A DNA stretch of 64,000 nt from Terfezia claveryi (lineage: Eukaryota; Ascomycota; Pezizomycetes; Pezizales; Pezizaceae): positions 248,001 to 312,000 of the forward strand of contig WHUX01000030.1 of the NCBI GenBank assembly GCA_015179025.1. The letters run 5' to 3'. A program made the translations under genes and the position numbers. The stretch's first letter is position 1; every line of letters starts with the position of its first letter. Below, one piece after another: positions 31,893-45,848 of this stretch. Under the pieces are notes generated by a model, which worked only from the letters and a program-made list of their open reading frames with translations, did not search any database and was not told the origin of the DNA.

Positions 31893-32586
31893 TCACCTCC
31901 TGCCCCACCCTCTCCCCCTTCTCCTTCTCCTCCCCTTCTCCTTCTCCTTCTCCTCCCCCTTCTCCTTCCCCTCCCTCCCCCTCACAACCAGAATCCTCTG
32001 CAACCCCACCCTCACTGCCGACTGCATCCCCCGCCTCCCCCTTCCCCCCTCCCCCGCCTTCCCTCTCCCCCTTCCCATCACCTCCCCGCGCTCCACAAAC
32101 ACATGCGTAAACCCACCGACGGCCTTCACCTGCCCATCCGCCTCGTCAAACACGCCGACCTCGTATGTGGCGCTGGAGGTCCCGAGGTGCGTTACTGCGA
32201 GGCCGAGGAGGAGAGTGGTGGGGAAGGAGGTGGGTGAGAGGAAGGTGGCGTAGGTGGAGATGACGAGACCGAGTTGTGTGGTGCTGGGGGTGTTGCCCGT
32301 GTTGCCCGTGTTAGCCGTGGGTGTTAGCCCGCAGTGCTGGATTAGGTACGTGTTGATGATGGAGTCGATTAGTTGGTGGTAGATTGTGTTGTTGAGGTGT
32401 CCGCTGTTTTTTTTTATTATTTTTTTTAATTTTTTTAGGGAGCGGGAAGGAAGTAGGGGGGTAGGGAGGGGGGAAGGGAAGTTACTATTGATCATTATCG
32501 CTCCAGCGAGTACGGTAGCTGAGGTGGAAGCGGTAGTCTTTTCTTGTGCGGGATTTGAGGTCTACTGAGGTTCTTTTCGACTCCAT
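31893..32586 (-). CDS. Hotdog-fold thioesterase-like protein
   Basis: Join 32586–32486 and 32403–31893, 203 residues, in frame. Exon 1 ends RFHLSYRTRWSDNDQ and the splice (GTAACT donor, ACAG acceptor, 82-nt intron) continues into YGHLNNTIYHQLIDSIINTY. That gives the TRWxDNDxxGHLNN active-site segment of the 4-hydroxybenzoyl-CoA thioesterase group. LGLAVTHLGTSSATYEVGVF and AVGGFTHVFVERG follow. It probably hydrolyses an acyl-CoA; the substrate is unknown. The last ~30 residues are an Arg/Lys/Glu repeat read from a C/T-rich tract, so the true C-terminus may differ. Confidence 0.7.
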
Positions 32587-32873
32587 ATGTTATTGTTATG
32601 TTTCTTTTTTGGGGGGAGTTTGTGTCTTGTAGATGGCTTTTTACCTGGGGGGAGAGAGGTATGGGGGGTTGGTCAAGGCAGGCCTGGCCTGGCCGAGGCT
32701 TATGCGGCAACTGTTGTTGTTGCCGATGATACAGTGCATATGCATCAGGAAATTGCGTACAGTTACAACATATTGTATATTCAACAGGTAGTAAAGTCAA
32801 AACAGGCACAAAAATACAGGTGTTATATAATAACGGAGGAATCCCTCTACGTGATATAATATCCAATGTAGGA

Positions 32874-35649
<2,776 letters not shown>

Positions 35650-37238
35650 ATGATGTTCCTTGCCAAGCAGTGTCAGGGATAGATTTGTACGAGGTTTTAG
35701 GACTATCCTCGACATGCACAAGAGCAGAGATCAAGAAGGCCTACCACAAGGTAAACAACACATCTAACTCCACCTGGAGCTAATCACTGAGCTCGACCAA
35801 ATTAGGCCGCCCTTCAACATCACCCAGACAAAGTTCCGGAGGCTGAGAGAGAAGAAGCAGAAGTCAGATTCAAGGCCGTAAGTCAGGCCTACGAAGTCCT
35901 GTACGATGACCAAAAGCGGGCACATTATGACCGCTTCGGCCTTGATGAACCAAATGGAGGAGGAGGAATGGATGGCGAGGTCGACTTGGAAGATTTACTG
36001 GCCCAGATGTTCATGGGAGGAGGGATGGGTGGGATGGGTGGGATGCCTGGGATGAGTGGCATGGGCGAGATGCCTGGAATGGGAAGCTTTGACAGCAGTG
36101 GACCCCACAGGAGAGGAAAGGATGTTGTCCAGGAATATGACATCACCCTGGAAGAGCTATACAAGGGGAAGACAGTCAAACTAGCCTCCACCAGGAACGC
36201 TTTTTGCTCAACTTGCAAAGGGTAAGCCAGGCATTGATGGTAGTGAATACAATATCTCTAACCTCTCGTTGCTAGGTCGGGTGGAAAGGATAAGGCGAAG
36301 CCACGAAAGTGCTCTACATGCAATGGAGCTGGATATGTACAGAAATTGCGACAGGTTGGGCGTGGCCTCATGACGCAGGATAACGTTGAATGCGGTAACT
36401 GTAAAACAACTGGGGAGGTCTTCAAGGAGAAGGAAAAGTGCCGAAAGTGCAAAGGCGAGCGTGTATTGGAAGAAAAGAAGGTGTTGGAGGTCTACATTCC
36501 TCGGGGTTCGAAGTAAGCACCCATTCATAAATTAGAGCCCACGGGAATATTTACAGTCTTTACAATAGGGATGGCGACAAAATTATTCTCGAGGGTGAAG
36601 CAGATGATCAGGTAATATCGACTACCTCGCAGAGTCTTGTACATCAGCTAACCTACGCAGCCCAACATGGAGACTGGCAACATAGTTTTTGTTCTCCAGG
36701 AGAAGCCACACGAAATCTTCACTCGAGCAGCAGCTGACCTGTCCGCACACGTCTCTGTTACACTCTCTGAGGCTCTATGTGGATTTTCGAGGGTCGTCCT
36801 GAAACATCTTGATGGACGGGGTATATCGATTACACATCCTCGTGGGAAGTCCCTCAAGCAAGGGCAGGTATTGAAAATACCCGGCGAGGGAATGCCTTAC
36901 AAGAAGGGTGACCACCGCGGGGACCTCTATCTCACCATTGACATTGAGTTTCCCTCGGGCGAATGGTTATCACAACCCGATAACCTAGACAAGTTGCAGG
37001 CGTTGCTCCCAAAACAAATCGCAAAGCCTCTCGAAGCCGAGGTTGTCGACAATGTAGAATTTGACCCCGCAGCGTCTATGGAGGCAGTACGACTATCTTT
37101 CTTCAGATTTTTGCTAAAGGACACATTGCTGATATCTTTCTGTAGTTTGGCGAGGCTGATGAGGAAGGTGGCTCTGCTTGGGTTGACGACGATGAGGATG
37201 ACGGCGATGAAGGGCAGGCACAATGCGCCCAGCAGTAA
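35650..37238 (+). CDS. Type I DnaJ (Hsp40), Xdj1/Ydj1-like, prenylated
   Basis: Exons ~35650–35750, 35806–36221, 36276–36512, 36569–36611, 36661–37086, 37146–37238; about 438 residues. J domain: [20 protein letters not shown] and, across intron 1, HHPDK. A Gly/Met-rich linker follows ([14 protein letters not shown]). Four zinc-finger motifs: [37 protein letters not shown]-terminal substrate domains include [20 protein letters not shown]. The last residues, CAQQ, form a CaaX box for farnesylation, which places the chaperone on ER or mitochondrial outer membranes. The start is unsettled: ATG 35650/35653 is one base out of frame with the J domain at 35670. A missing base near GGG 35676–35678 or an unseen upstream exon are both possible. 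Confidence 0.8.
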
Positions 37239-38600
37239 CTGCCTTAATGGCTTATGGATTTTTTCCAGAATTTTTTAGACAATATCTGTAGTGTCCCCTT
37301 CATTCTTATCATGTGGCTGAGTACCCTTTTGAGCATTTGACATTTGATGAATATTTCTGTTTATGGCTATCCTTGGTACCCTTGGGAGGTGGATAAGGCG
37401 TTTGTCTTCTGGCGGATGTGATGGTGTATAAAAGAGCATGCCTGGGACAAAATGGGAGTGGGCAAATTTGCTTTTTATATCCAGCTCGTATGACTTTTAT
37501 TTTCTTGAGGGCGGGCTGATGGTGGCAACGTGAGACTGTAAGTTTTGCAGGACTGGACCTAACTAGTTAAGCAATACAGTTCCACATCCCTACCATTGTC
37601 GAAATTGTCGAAGGCCTTGCTCGTGCTAGGGTTACAAGTTTCGAACCTCTGATGGAGTCTCACTATAGTTTCGTGTCTAGCTACGCAGGAGTTACCCTGA
37701 ACCTTCCTTGCAATTGGCAAAACTCGTGTAGTCAAAGGTTATAATTATGGAATTCGCACATTGGCAGTGTTTGTGATACGCAAGCGGGGAGACTTGGCGC
37801 CTTGATATGACTGACCGGTTGGGCGATGTAAATCACTTTGGGCTACGGATCTGTACCTACAATAATAGACAGTTGAGTTATTTAGACTGGCGAGGAGCCA
37901 TAACTTTATGGTGAATGCTATTTGCGAATATTAGAAATCTACAACTTGGTATGTATGCTCCATTGTAATTTGTTGGATCGATGTTGGTCGCTGAAGCCCC
38001 TTACCAATAGCCAAAATAGAACAAACCTCACACGACCTCGTGATCGGCATCTCAGGCTCCGAATCGGACCCATTAGCCTGTGTGTGTGAATGCCGGGACG
38101 CGATCGGTTTCTATTCTTGCAACATAGGTAGGCCCCATTCCCCCTTCCCCCTTCCCTTATTCGTTCCAATCCTGAATAACTTTATTGTTGTATTTTACGA
38201 CGTTCTATTCTTTCTATTAAGGATATATATTTAATTAAACGTATCGTCTATCGCTATACAAGTACGCTTTCTCTCGGGTTCAGCTGATTCTGTATTTTTT
38301 GTGATACACGGGTACTTGATCCTGGACCCTGTTCACCACCTTTAGGTGAAACTTTTTTGAAGCCGGTTGAAGATATCAAGCAATCAAGTAGCTATCACAT
38401 TCCGGGCTATAAATCAAGAGGGTCCTGGATTTTCGAAAGTGAGAGGAGGGCAATATTGGTTAGAAGTGACTTGAAGCTGCAGTAAAGTCTATTCGAGGGA
38501 TCGATAGAGAGATATCAACAGTCTGATCGATACATCCTCCAGAACAGCGACTTTGACACTCAGAATACAGACATACCAAGACAGCAACGGAGAATCAGAG
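37239..38600. other. Intergenic, no gene seen
   Basis: 1.36 kb of mixed sequence between two co-oriented genes, holding the 3' flank of the DnaJ gene and the promoter and leader of the Sec2-domain gene. GTTTCGAACC near 37640 resembles a tRNA B box, but no cloverleaf fits around it. No repeat of the island families is present. Confidence 0.5.
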
Positions 38601-39394
38601 ATGTCAGCCAGGCCCCCCGGACCAATATGTTGCCTTAACTGCGGTGCAGCCGTCAAGTTGGAGGAGTTCACACGAAAAGCAGCCGAGGAAGCCCAGAGAC
38701 GGATTCTAGAGCTTGAGGCACAGGTTAAGATCCTGTCCGATAAAGCGAGTGCTGCAGGTACACTTACTCTGAACCTCATCTCCATACAATTGAAAATCCT
38801 GGCAGCTAATACTGACCCATTACTCTAGTGGACAAGCTTGCCGACTACGAAGACGAATTGCAAAAGCTCAAACGTCAACAGAACAACTCCCCAAGCCATC
38901 TTCCCGCAACTCCACCGGCAGCGGTAGCCCAGTCTCCAACAACCCGTCTATCATCATTTCTATCTATCACTACACGCCGTGGTGCTGGCCCCCCATCTCC
39001 CCCAATCGACCCTGACTCTAGGCCTTCCTCATCCGCAGGTCTACCGTCTACTGCCGACCTTGAGAAGGCGTTATCTAAGGAAAAGACGCTGCGAAAGCAG
39101 GCGGAGGGCAGGCTACAGCAAGTGACAAACGAGCTAGAGGAGCTTAGTGCCAGTTTGTTCCAGCAGGCGAACGAGATGGTAGCGGATGAGAGGAGGGCAA
39201 GGAGTAAACTGGAGCAGAGGGTAGCTCAGCTGGAACAGCGGGAGAAGGAGAAGGTTGCCAGATTGGGGCAGCTGGAGCAGGCAGTAGGGAGGATTAACCG
39301 GGTGAAGGGGTTACTGGGAGATGGGACTGGCAATGGACGGGGTGTGGACTCGAGCAGGGGAAGTGTGAGTTCCGAAGGAGGCGGTGAGGAATGA
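38601..39394 (+). CDS. Short Sec2-domain coiled-coil protein
   Basis: Join 38601–38757 and 38829–39394, 240 residues in frame; 71-nt intron. The N-terminus has a CCLNCG motif, then a coiled coil (EEFTRKAAEEAQRRILELEA). A Pro/Ser-rich linker (SHLPATPPAAVAQSP) leads to a second coiled coil, LEKALSKEKTLRKQAEGRLQ and LEELSASLFQQANEMVADER. The SLFxxANxMVADxRR segment is the signature of the Sec2p domain, which activates Rab GTPases of the Sec4/Rab8 group in secretion. It is much shorter than yeast Sec2 (759 residues), so it may be a Sec2-domain paralogue and not the main exocytosis factor. Confidence 0.75.
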
Positions 39395-41055
39395 CAGGCA
39401 TGATCATCCCCCTACTTACGACATATAATGTTCACGACATGGAAAGGCTCTGATATATTAAAAGCTGGGTAGGGCATGGACAAGTGCAATGGGGATTGTG
39501 GCTATGCCTGCTTGATCCTTATTTCTTTGGCGTTTTGCTCTCTGATTCTTGACATGGAACTGGCTGGACTGGACTGGTTTTTTATTTCGTTTGCTTCTGT
39601 CTGCTGGCTGCATACATAGTTCTGGTTACTGTATTCATCTGTTATGTCTGTTATGCACATTATACCCCCTTCCATTAGGTATCGTTTTTAATGACTATCT
39701 GGTTTAGTTCCTTAGGATTGATTTATATCTCTGCTCTTTGGTCTCGTGAGGGAATCAGTTGCGAATTAGTTGCGTGGCCGAAATGTCGGTGGCAGAAATA
39801 TCTCTCGATTTATTTCTTTTCCCCTCAATTGTTTCATTTTGTGTTTTTGTTTTTCTTTCAAAGCATAATGGGCACTGTTTCGCCAGTTGGATATTTTGTG
39901 ATTACCGTTTTGTTATCGCTCTTGGAGACAAGTATCTATGCCAATATATGATGAATATTATATATATAGTCAGCGGTCGTAAGTATTAGCACGAAGCCAT
40001 TTTACACCGGAATTGACCTACACTGACCCATTTGCAAAAGTGGGCCTGCTGACCTAGATTATCCCAAACACCAAATAGATATCTAGAGGTATAATCTTTA
40101 CATATATCTTGAGCCCCATTTTATAACTCTAGCGTGAATTATAGACTATTGTTTTACCGGTGCCAAATTTCGAAAAGTTGCCAAGCCCTTATACAATATT
40201 TTGTGAGATTTGGCAATATAATTACTGGGCTGCATTTTGGAGTAAAATAAAATATTTTATTCCTTACAATCTAATGCTCGAGTGCTCCAGGGTAAAAGAA
40301 ATAAATAAAACTTCATGGGTTAAGTTCTAGCTTTTTTTTTTTTTTTTTTTTTATTTGTTGAAAGAAAAGATAGGAAACTATTTGTTGCAGCATAATCGCA
40401 TGTGATGGTAGTGCCATGCCTCCTTCATGCACAAATTCATGATCTTCAAATTCAGGAGGAGAGTAGCCTCGAGAGTATATCTTACACACAAGAAATACAA
40501 ATACAGGGCTAAAACTACAGTGTGTATTTCGATTCTCCCACGATACTTTTTCACCACTCCCATCCCAATAGCGCCCCCTCCCCCAATCGCTACTGTACTG
40601 CTATATACAAAAAAGTTACCACACCTGCACGCCATGATACCACTATCATTTAGTAAAGCCCAGTTATCAAAAAAAAAAAAAAACTCCCCCCATATAACAA
40701 ACCTAAAAGTAGAGATGATGCTTTTCAGTTTCCCGCGCGCCCCCCCCCCCCCCCGCGCCTCTCGCTGATGTCAATTGTAGGTATGATATGATCGCTGCTG
40801 AGGAATAAAACAAAAGTAAAGTAAACAAACCAAAGAATCAAATCAAAAAAAAAAATTTTTTCACCATGCGTAGCCCATTATCCTTTACCCAACTGTCTGA
40901 TTCCATTCTTATCCTACCAGTTTTTTTCAATCCCAAAACAAAAAGAAGAAAAAAAGGAGATTTCAAATGACATCAGTAGAGAACGCAAGGAAAGATAATA
41001 CACAGACCAAGTGTATCGAGTATCAAAACATAACAGTACGCCACCCACCAATTGC

Positions 41056-41101
<46 letters not shown>

Positions 41102-41104
41102 CGT
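39395..41104. other. Intergenic, AT-rich with homopolymers, no gene seen
   Basis: 1.7 kb between the convergent Sec2-domain and RNR2 genes. Contains a T18 run at 40332, an A-rich run at 40670, a C16 run at 40740 and, next to the RNR2 stop codon, about six CCATTTT repeats (41056–41102). No domain-bearing frame. Confidence 0.55.
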
Positions 41105-42466
41105 CTAAAATTCTTCATCGAAAGAAAAGTCACCTCCGTTGAGGTTATTTGCTGGCTTTGACTCCTCCTTTTGCTGCTGAGTTTTAGCCATAACACCAGC
41201 CTTCTGGTAGTCAGACACACGCTTCTCGAAGAAATTGGTCTTGCCAGCAAGCGAGATACTCTCCATGAAGTCGAATGGATTGGCAGTGTTGTAGTGGTTT
41301 GCAACACCAAGTTCACGGAGGAGACGGTCAGCCACAAACTCAATGTACTCACGCATGAGCTTAGCGTTCATGCCGAGGAGGGCACACGGGAGAGCCTCAG
41401 TCAAGAACTCTTGCTCAATGGTGACAGCATCGGTGATGATGCTGCGGATGATGTCTGCGGATGGGCGATGCTTCAAGTGCTTGAAGAGCAAGCAAGCGAA
41501 GTCAGTGTGGAGACCCTCATCGCGGGAGATGAGCTCGTTGGAGAAGGTGAGGCCAGGCATAAGACCACGCTTCTTGAGCCAGAAGATAGACGCGAAAGAT
41601 CCAGAGAAGAAGATACCCTCAACGGCGGCGAAGGCGACGAGACGCTGAGCGAAGGTGGACTCCTTGTCCTCAATCCATCGCATAGCCCACTCAGCCTTCT
41701 TGCGGATGCAAGGGATGGTGTCAATGGCATCAAAGAGGTATGTTCGTTGCTTGGGATCCTTGATGTAGGTGTCGATGAGCAAAGAGTAGGTCTCAGAGTG
41801 GATGTTCTCCATCATAATCTGGAAACCGTAGAAGCATCGAGCCTCAGGAGCCTGGACTTCATTGGAAAATCTTTGCACAAGGTTCTCGTTGACTATACCG
41901 TCGGAAGCAGCGAAGAAGGCAAGGACGTGAGAAATGAAGAACTTCTCGTCGTCATTGAGACGGTGGTTCCAGTCGTGAAGATCTTTGCCAAGGTCAATTT
42001 CCTCAGCGGTCCAGAAGGAAGCCTCGGCCTTCTTGTACATTTGCCAGATATCATTGTACTTGATGGGGAACAACACAAAGCGGTTTGGGTTCTCGACAAG
42101 TAAGGGCTCGTCGGCCTCGTTCTCTTCGTCTTGGACTGGCTCAGCCAAGGAGATTGCCGCCTTCTTCAAGTCCGAGATGTTTTCCTTGCCGGGAATAGTT
42201 CGGGCATTGTTGAAAGCGTCCATCATGCTCTGGACTTGAGTCTTCTCGCCATTCTTGGAGAACTTGAGGTCTGACAGGGCAGAGGCAGTCTATGTTGACG
42301 GAAATGGTTAGCCCATGCGGGAAGTGTGAGGGGAAGTGAGGGAAAAAAAGAAAAAGAAAAAAAAAATAAAAAATCCATGACGCTTGCAAGCAATGGCAAC
42401 GACTAGCGGGTAAGGAATTCAACATACCTTCTTGGAGGGAGTGTCAGGCATAGCAATGGCAGACAT
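41105..42466 (-). CDS. RNR2: Ribonucleotide reductase small subunit
   Basis: Join 42466–42428 and 42289–41105, 407 residues; 138-nt intron after codon 13 ([13 protein letters not shown]). It carries the di-iron and tyrosyl radical centre that lets the large subunit make dNTPs. Iron ligands and radical Tyr are in [35 protein letters not shown] and [10 protein letters not shown]. The C-terminal FSFDEEF is the acidic tail that docks on the large subunit. Complete and undamaged. Its upstream region holds ACGCGT sites (see 42629). Confidence 0.97.
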
Positions 42467-42910
42467 TGTAGTACTGTGGAATTGGGGGATAGATGAAGAG
42501 CAAAGCTGTTTGTTTGTTTGTTTGTTTGTTTGTTTGTTTGTTTATTGTTGTGGTGAATTAAGATGCTCGGATCACGTTGCAATGAGGGCAGAAGCGTGAT
42601 AGGTAAAGTGGATTCAATTCAGAGACAAACGCGTCAAGGGTATCAACGATGCGAAAGAGTAAAGTGGCAGCCCAAAGAGTACTCGCGTCGACTGGGTTTA
42701 GATTCTGCTTGAGGTGGTATTATTGCGTGATGCAATTAATGAGAGGTCTGAGAAGGGACGGCTCGGGGGGCCATGAGTTTAAGTAGTTCCGCCCAAGATG
42801 CCTCGGATCAATGTCTCGAATGGAAAATTTGGGGGCTAACACTCAAGCAGCTGCGAGACGCGTCCACACGTCCCGCCCACACGTCCACACGTCCACACGT
42901 CCACACGAGA
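42467..42910 (-). promoter_or_regulatory. RNR2 promoter with ACGCGT boxes and a TTTG repeat
   Basis: Two perfect ACGCGT palindromes (MluI cell-cycle box, bound by MBF in yeasts) lie at 42629–42634 and 42858–42863, about 165 and 395 bp upstream of the start. CTCGCGTCG at 42690 is a near match. A (TGTT)n repeat of about nine units occupies 42507–42543, and CCACACGTC repeats follow at 42864–42905. RNR genes are classic MBF targets, so S-phase or DNA-damage control is a reasonable inference. Confidence 0.6.
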
Positions 42911-43509
42911 CTCAGGAACACATCGCATCCCCGCGTTCCCCAGGCGTGAAATCTATTTGCAATCTAACCCTGTATCACTGTGCATGAATGTCACTTCGCG
43001 TCTGCAGCCGGCCAGCCCCATCGTCGACATGACAGGGCTACGGCGCGAGAGGTTGTCGGCCTGCCCGTGCAATATCCAGTCCCTGAAGAGTGCTGATCAT
43101 ATGGCTACCTACAGTAGGTGCTGTATTGACGCCCCCCAAAAAAAAACACATCTTGGCATCTCGAATGGCTGGGAACAAGCAAGCCTGCGGCAGGTGCGTT
43201 CTTTCATGATACTACGGTAGCTGTTTGCCAACACCAACAATCCGTTGACTGAAACCTCCATCCAACAACAACAACACAATGGATTTATGGCTAGCCGGGT
43301 ATGATTATACAGTGTAGCTTAGGCACAGCATACAATAATGGTAGTAATTGATTCATGGCCCAATGATCGTCAAATCAAACAAAAACCCATCGCAAACGCG
43401 GGGCAGTGTGTATACACGCTAGGTATGCAGTGGGAAGTGGGCCTCCACTTGAAGAAACACCAGCCTCCCAGTAAAACCAAGGCACAAACCTTTCGGAAGG
43501 AGAGAAGAG
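42911..43509. other. Intergenic, no gene seen
   Basis: Upstream flank of RNR2 and downstream flank of the 66-residue ORF. Short open frames (for example 43338–43616, plus strand, overlapping the small gene antisense) show no known motif. Confidence 0.4.
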
Positions 43510-43768
43510 CTAGCGGGGAAGCTTCCGCGGTCTCTCGGTGGGGCCTTTTTTCATCAAATCCTGCAGGCCGAGATCCTTCCATGCCGTCTCGTGCGTCTTC
43601 TGCACAGCTCGGGTAATTCCGAACGCGGCTTTACGGAATGCTCAGTCAGTATAGTTATCTGACCCGTCAGAGAGTAGGAAGTATACCGTGCTGATCAGGA
43701 ATAACGTCGTCCTCGTCTTCAGGATTTATGGGTTGGTGATGCGGTGGGACGTAAATGTCTGGAAACAT
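43510..43768 (-). CDS. Unrecognised small protein, 66 residues, two exons
   Basis: Join 43768–43687 and 43628–43510; 58-nt intron with GTATAC donor, CTGAC branch-like site and AAAG acceptor. The start has a good context (CACCATG). Exon 1 reads MFPDIYVPPHHQPINPEDED and DVIPDQH; exon 2 continues AFGITRAVQKTHETAWKDLG and ends with a basic tail. The codon sum closes exactly and both exons look coding (acidic Pro-rich head, amphipathic middle). I do not recognise the family. A small mitochondrial or complex-associated protein is possible, but nothing shows it. Confidence 0.5.
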
Positions 43769-44481
43769 GGTGAATATTTGAAGGCTCCCGAGCCGCAAAG
43801 CAGGGAAGGGGTTTGGAAGTAAGTTACCATCACTAGGGATTTTGTCACGACAGAAATCCTGCACACACTAACCGTTAAAATTCTGCAAAAAAATTCCAAT
43901 GACAGCAGGACGACTCCATACCTCGAAAAGCTCGGCCGTACGAGGGTGGGTGAAATGGACATATGTCCTGTTTGAATCCCGAGACTACCGGGGTGTGTAC
44001 CTATTAGATTGCATGTCCGATGGTAAAATGTGATGGCAAAAATATATAGCAGATTTGACAGACTCACCATCGTAATCGCGTGAATTGTTAACAACAAATG
44101 TTCTGCGCAAATTTGTTGTGAATGGTGAACATCTATCACGTGAGCTCGCAACACGATGCAGATTATTTTGACTAAGCTTTGATCCTTAGATAAAGATAAG
44201 GGCTCGCTGACTTCAGCCCTAAGCACAAAAAGTCACGATCCCACAAATTCCACAAGGCGCGGGCTACACTAGTGTTCGGAGAAGTACGCTAGTACCTTAA
44301 CGAATACGCAGCAACATCAACCTCATCACCACCGTACATCGACAACTATCCGAACAGACAATCGACAACTCATCTAACTTGTACGTACGTTATTCCTCAT
44401 TCCAAAGCTATCCAGCCAGGAACTTCCACTAACTTATCCTGCCCAGAGGTTAACCAGCAAATCCCCTACAAATTAATCAAT
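43769..44481. promoter_or_regulatory. Divergent promoter region upstream of RPS29
   Basis: Separates the small minus-strand gene from RPS29. GTACGTACG at 44382 and CTGCCCAG ending at 44448 could bound a 5'-UTR intron of RPS29, common in ribosomal protein genes. CACGTGAGC at 44138 is a possible E-box-like site. No protein recognised in the minus-strand frame at 43726–44226. Confidence 0.35.
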
Positions 44482-44842
44482 ATGGCCCACGATCAAGTTT
44501 GGTACTCTCGGCCTCGCACCTTTGGAAAGGGCTCCCGTGGATGGTGAGTTATCCTACCCATACTGGAGGCCTGGGAGGGGTGGGGCTGGTTTGGTGGGTC
44601 TGGAATGGAGGCTGATGGGATGGTGAATTTGAAATAGCCGTGTCTGCACCCACAAGGCCGGTCTTATCCGCAAGTACGGCTTGAACATCTGCCGTCAGTG
44701 CTTCAGGGAGAAGTCGACAGACATTGGATTTGTCAAGGTATGGGAAACAATTACTCCTCCGCAACATGGGGGACAAGTGTACGCGTCGAATTGACGGCAG
44801 ATGCTGATGAATTTTTACAACCCACAAATATAGATGCGATAA
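44482..44842 (+). CDS. RPS29: 40S ribosomal protein S29 (uS14)
   Basis: Join 44482–44543, 44638–44737, 44834–44842: exactly 56 residues, the family's standard length. Exon 1 gives [20 protein letters not shown], exon 2 [20 protein letters not shown] and [14 protein letters not shown], exon 3 only MR and stop. The zinc site is CxxC…CxxC (CRVC, CRQC). Introns are 94 and 96 nt. The usual eukaryotic end is HR or similar; MR here is a mild variation. It sits in the head of the small subunit near the decoding site. Confidence 0.95.
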
Positions 44843-45848
44843 ATTCCTTATAATAAAACGCTTGTTATCGATTTCAGTGTTACATCTCGTTTCGGTCCGC
44901 CTGGCTTGCTTTGTCCTTCACCTCGGCTCAGTCGACATCATGGTCACCACCATACTGCCGCCTAGCCGCCCCCCATCATCGCCAAACACCATCTCCTTCA
45001 CCTCTCCTACTTTGAGCCGCTGGTCGATGATCCGCATTTCCCCACAGCATGTATAATCTAACGCCAGTACACGGAGGAGATAGCGATTTACCAAAAAAAG
45101 AAAAATGGGTTTTTCTGGAGGTCGTCCGGTTTTTTTTGTCTCTTTCGTATACAGTTTTTTTTTCCGTTTCTTTACTTGGGTGCTAAGGGAAATTTAACTT
45201 GGGATTGGCGAAGGGGTGTGATATGTGTACCATGAATTTGTTTCAAGAGAGAAAATTGGCTTATGCACAATACACCCGCCCTATGAACGAAATGGCCTCC
45301 CCAACGGATTGACTGCGGCAGTGAAGAGTGTGGAATCCGTATGGGAATGCCCAAGAGCGAAAAGTGAACGACACGGGTAGAGTGGTGCTTGCGATCGACT
45401 GGTGCTCGGCATTGGTAGACAGGAGTTCGTGTTTGGCCTTGGTTTTCCACTTGAATTGACGCGCTCCTATTCTACCAACTTGAAACATTTTATAAAGTAA
45501 TTTCCTTCTCATACCGTAGCTGTAGTGATTAGAAGCTGCTAAGTAAGTATTCAAAGTAGCCCGAGAGCATCTTCATATCCTTCTATCTTCAAATTTGGCC
45601 TGACACAGAGGAACTTATCTGATTTCCACATTTCTCACCTTCACATGTCACAGCCCCAAATTTGTTGATCAAGTTTCTTGGGCGACGAGTCCCGTGACTT
45701 GAACATGGCGGTCATGTGACATGCCAGACAGTATCCAATAAGCAACTCATATTGAAATAAACAAAAAGTCCCCATCTAATCGGGAAAGGTTTAACACATA
45801 AAACCAGGGTAACCATCTAGAACTCCCCCTTGCGATCTTCTAAAAAAA
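44843..45848. other. Convergent intergenic region, no gene recognised
   Basis: 3' flanks of RPS29 (+) and the Sec14-like gene (-). Small frames at 45172–45554 (minus) lack known motifs. CATGTGACATG and GTCACATGA-type sites occur near 45710. Confidence 0.45.

Noticed and set aside
37600..37690. Possible tRNA gene from GTTTCGAACC
   Set aside because: No acceptor stem, D arm or anticodon arm can be drawn around it on either strand.
43726..44226. 166-residue minus-strand frame
   Set aside because: Hydrophobic, no motif, and it overlaps the better supported two-exon small gene in another frame.
45172..45554. Two overlapping minus-strand frames
   Set aside because: No recognisable domain, no start context, no splice support.
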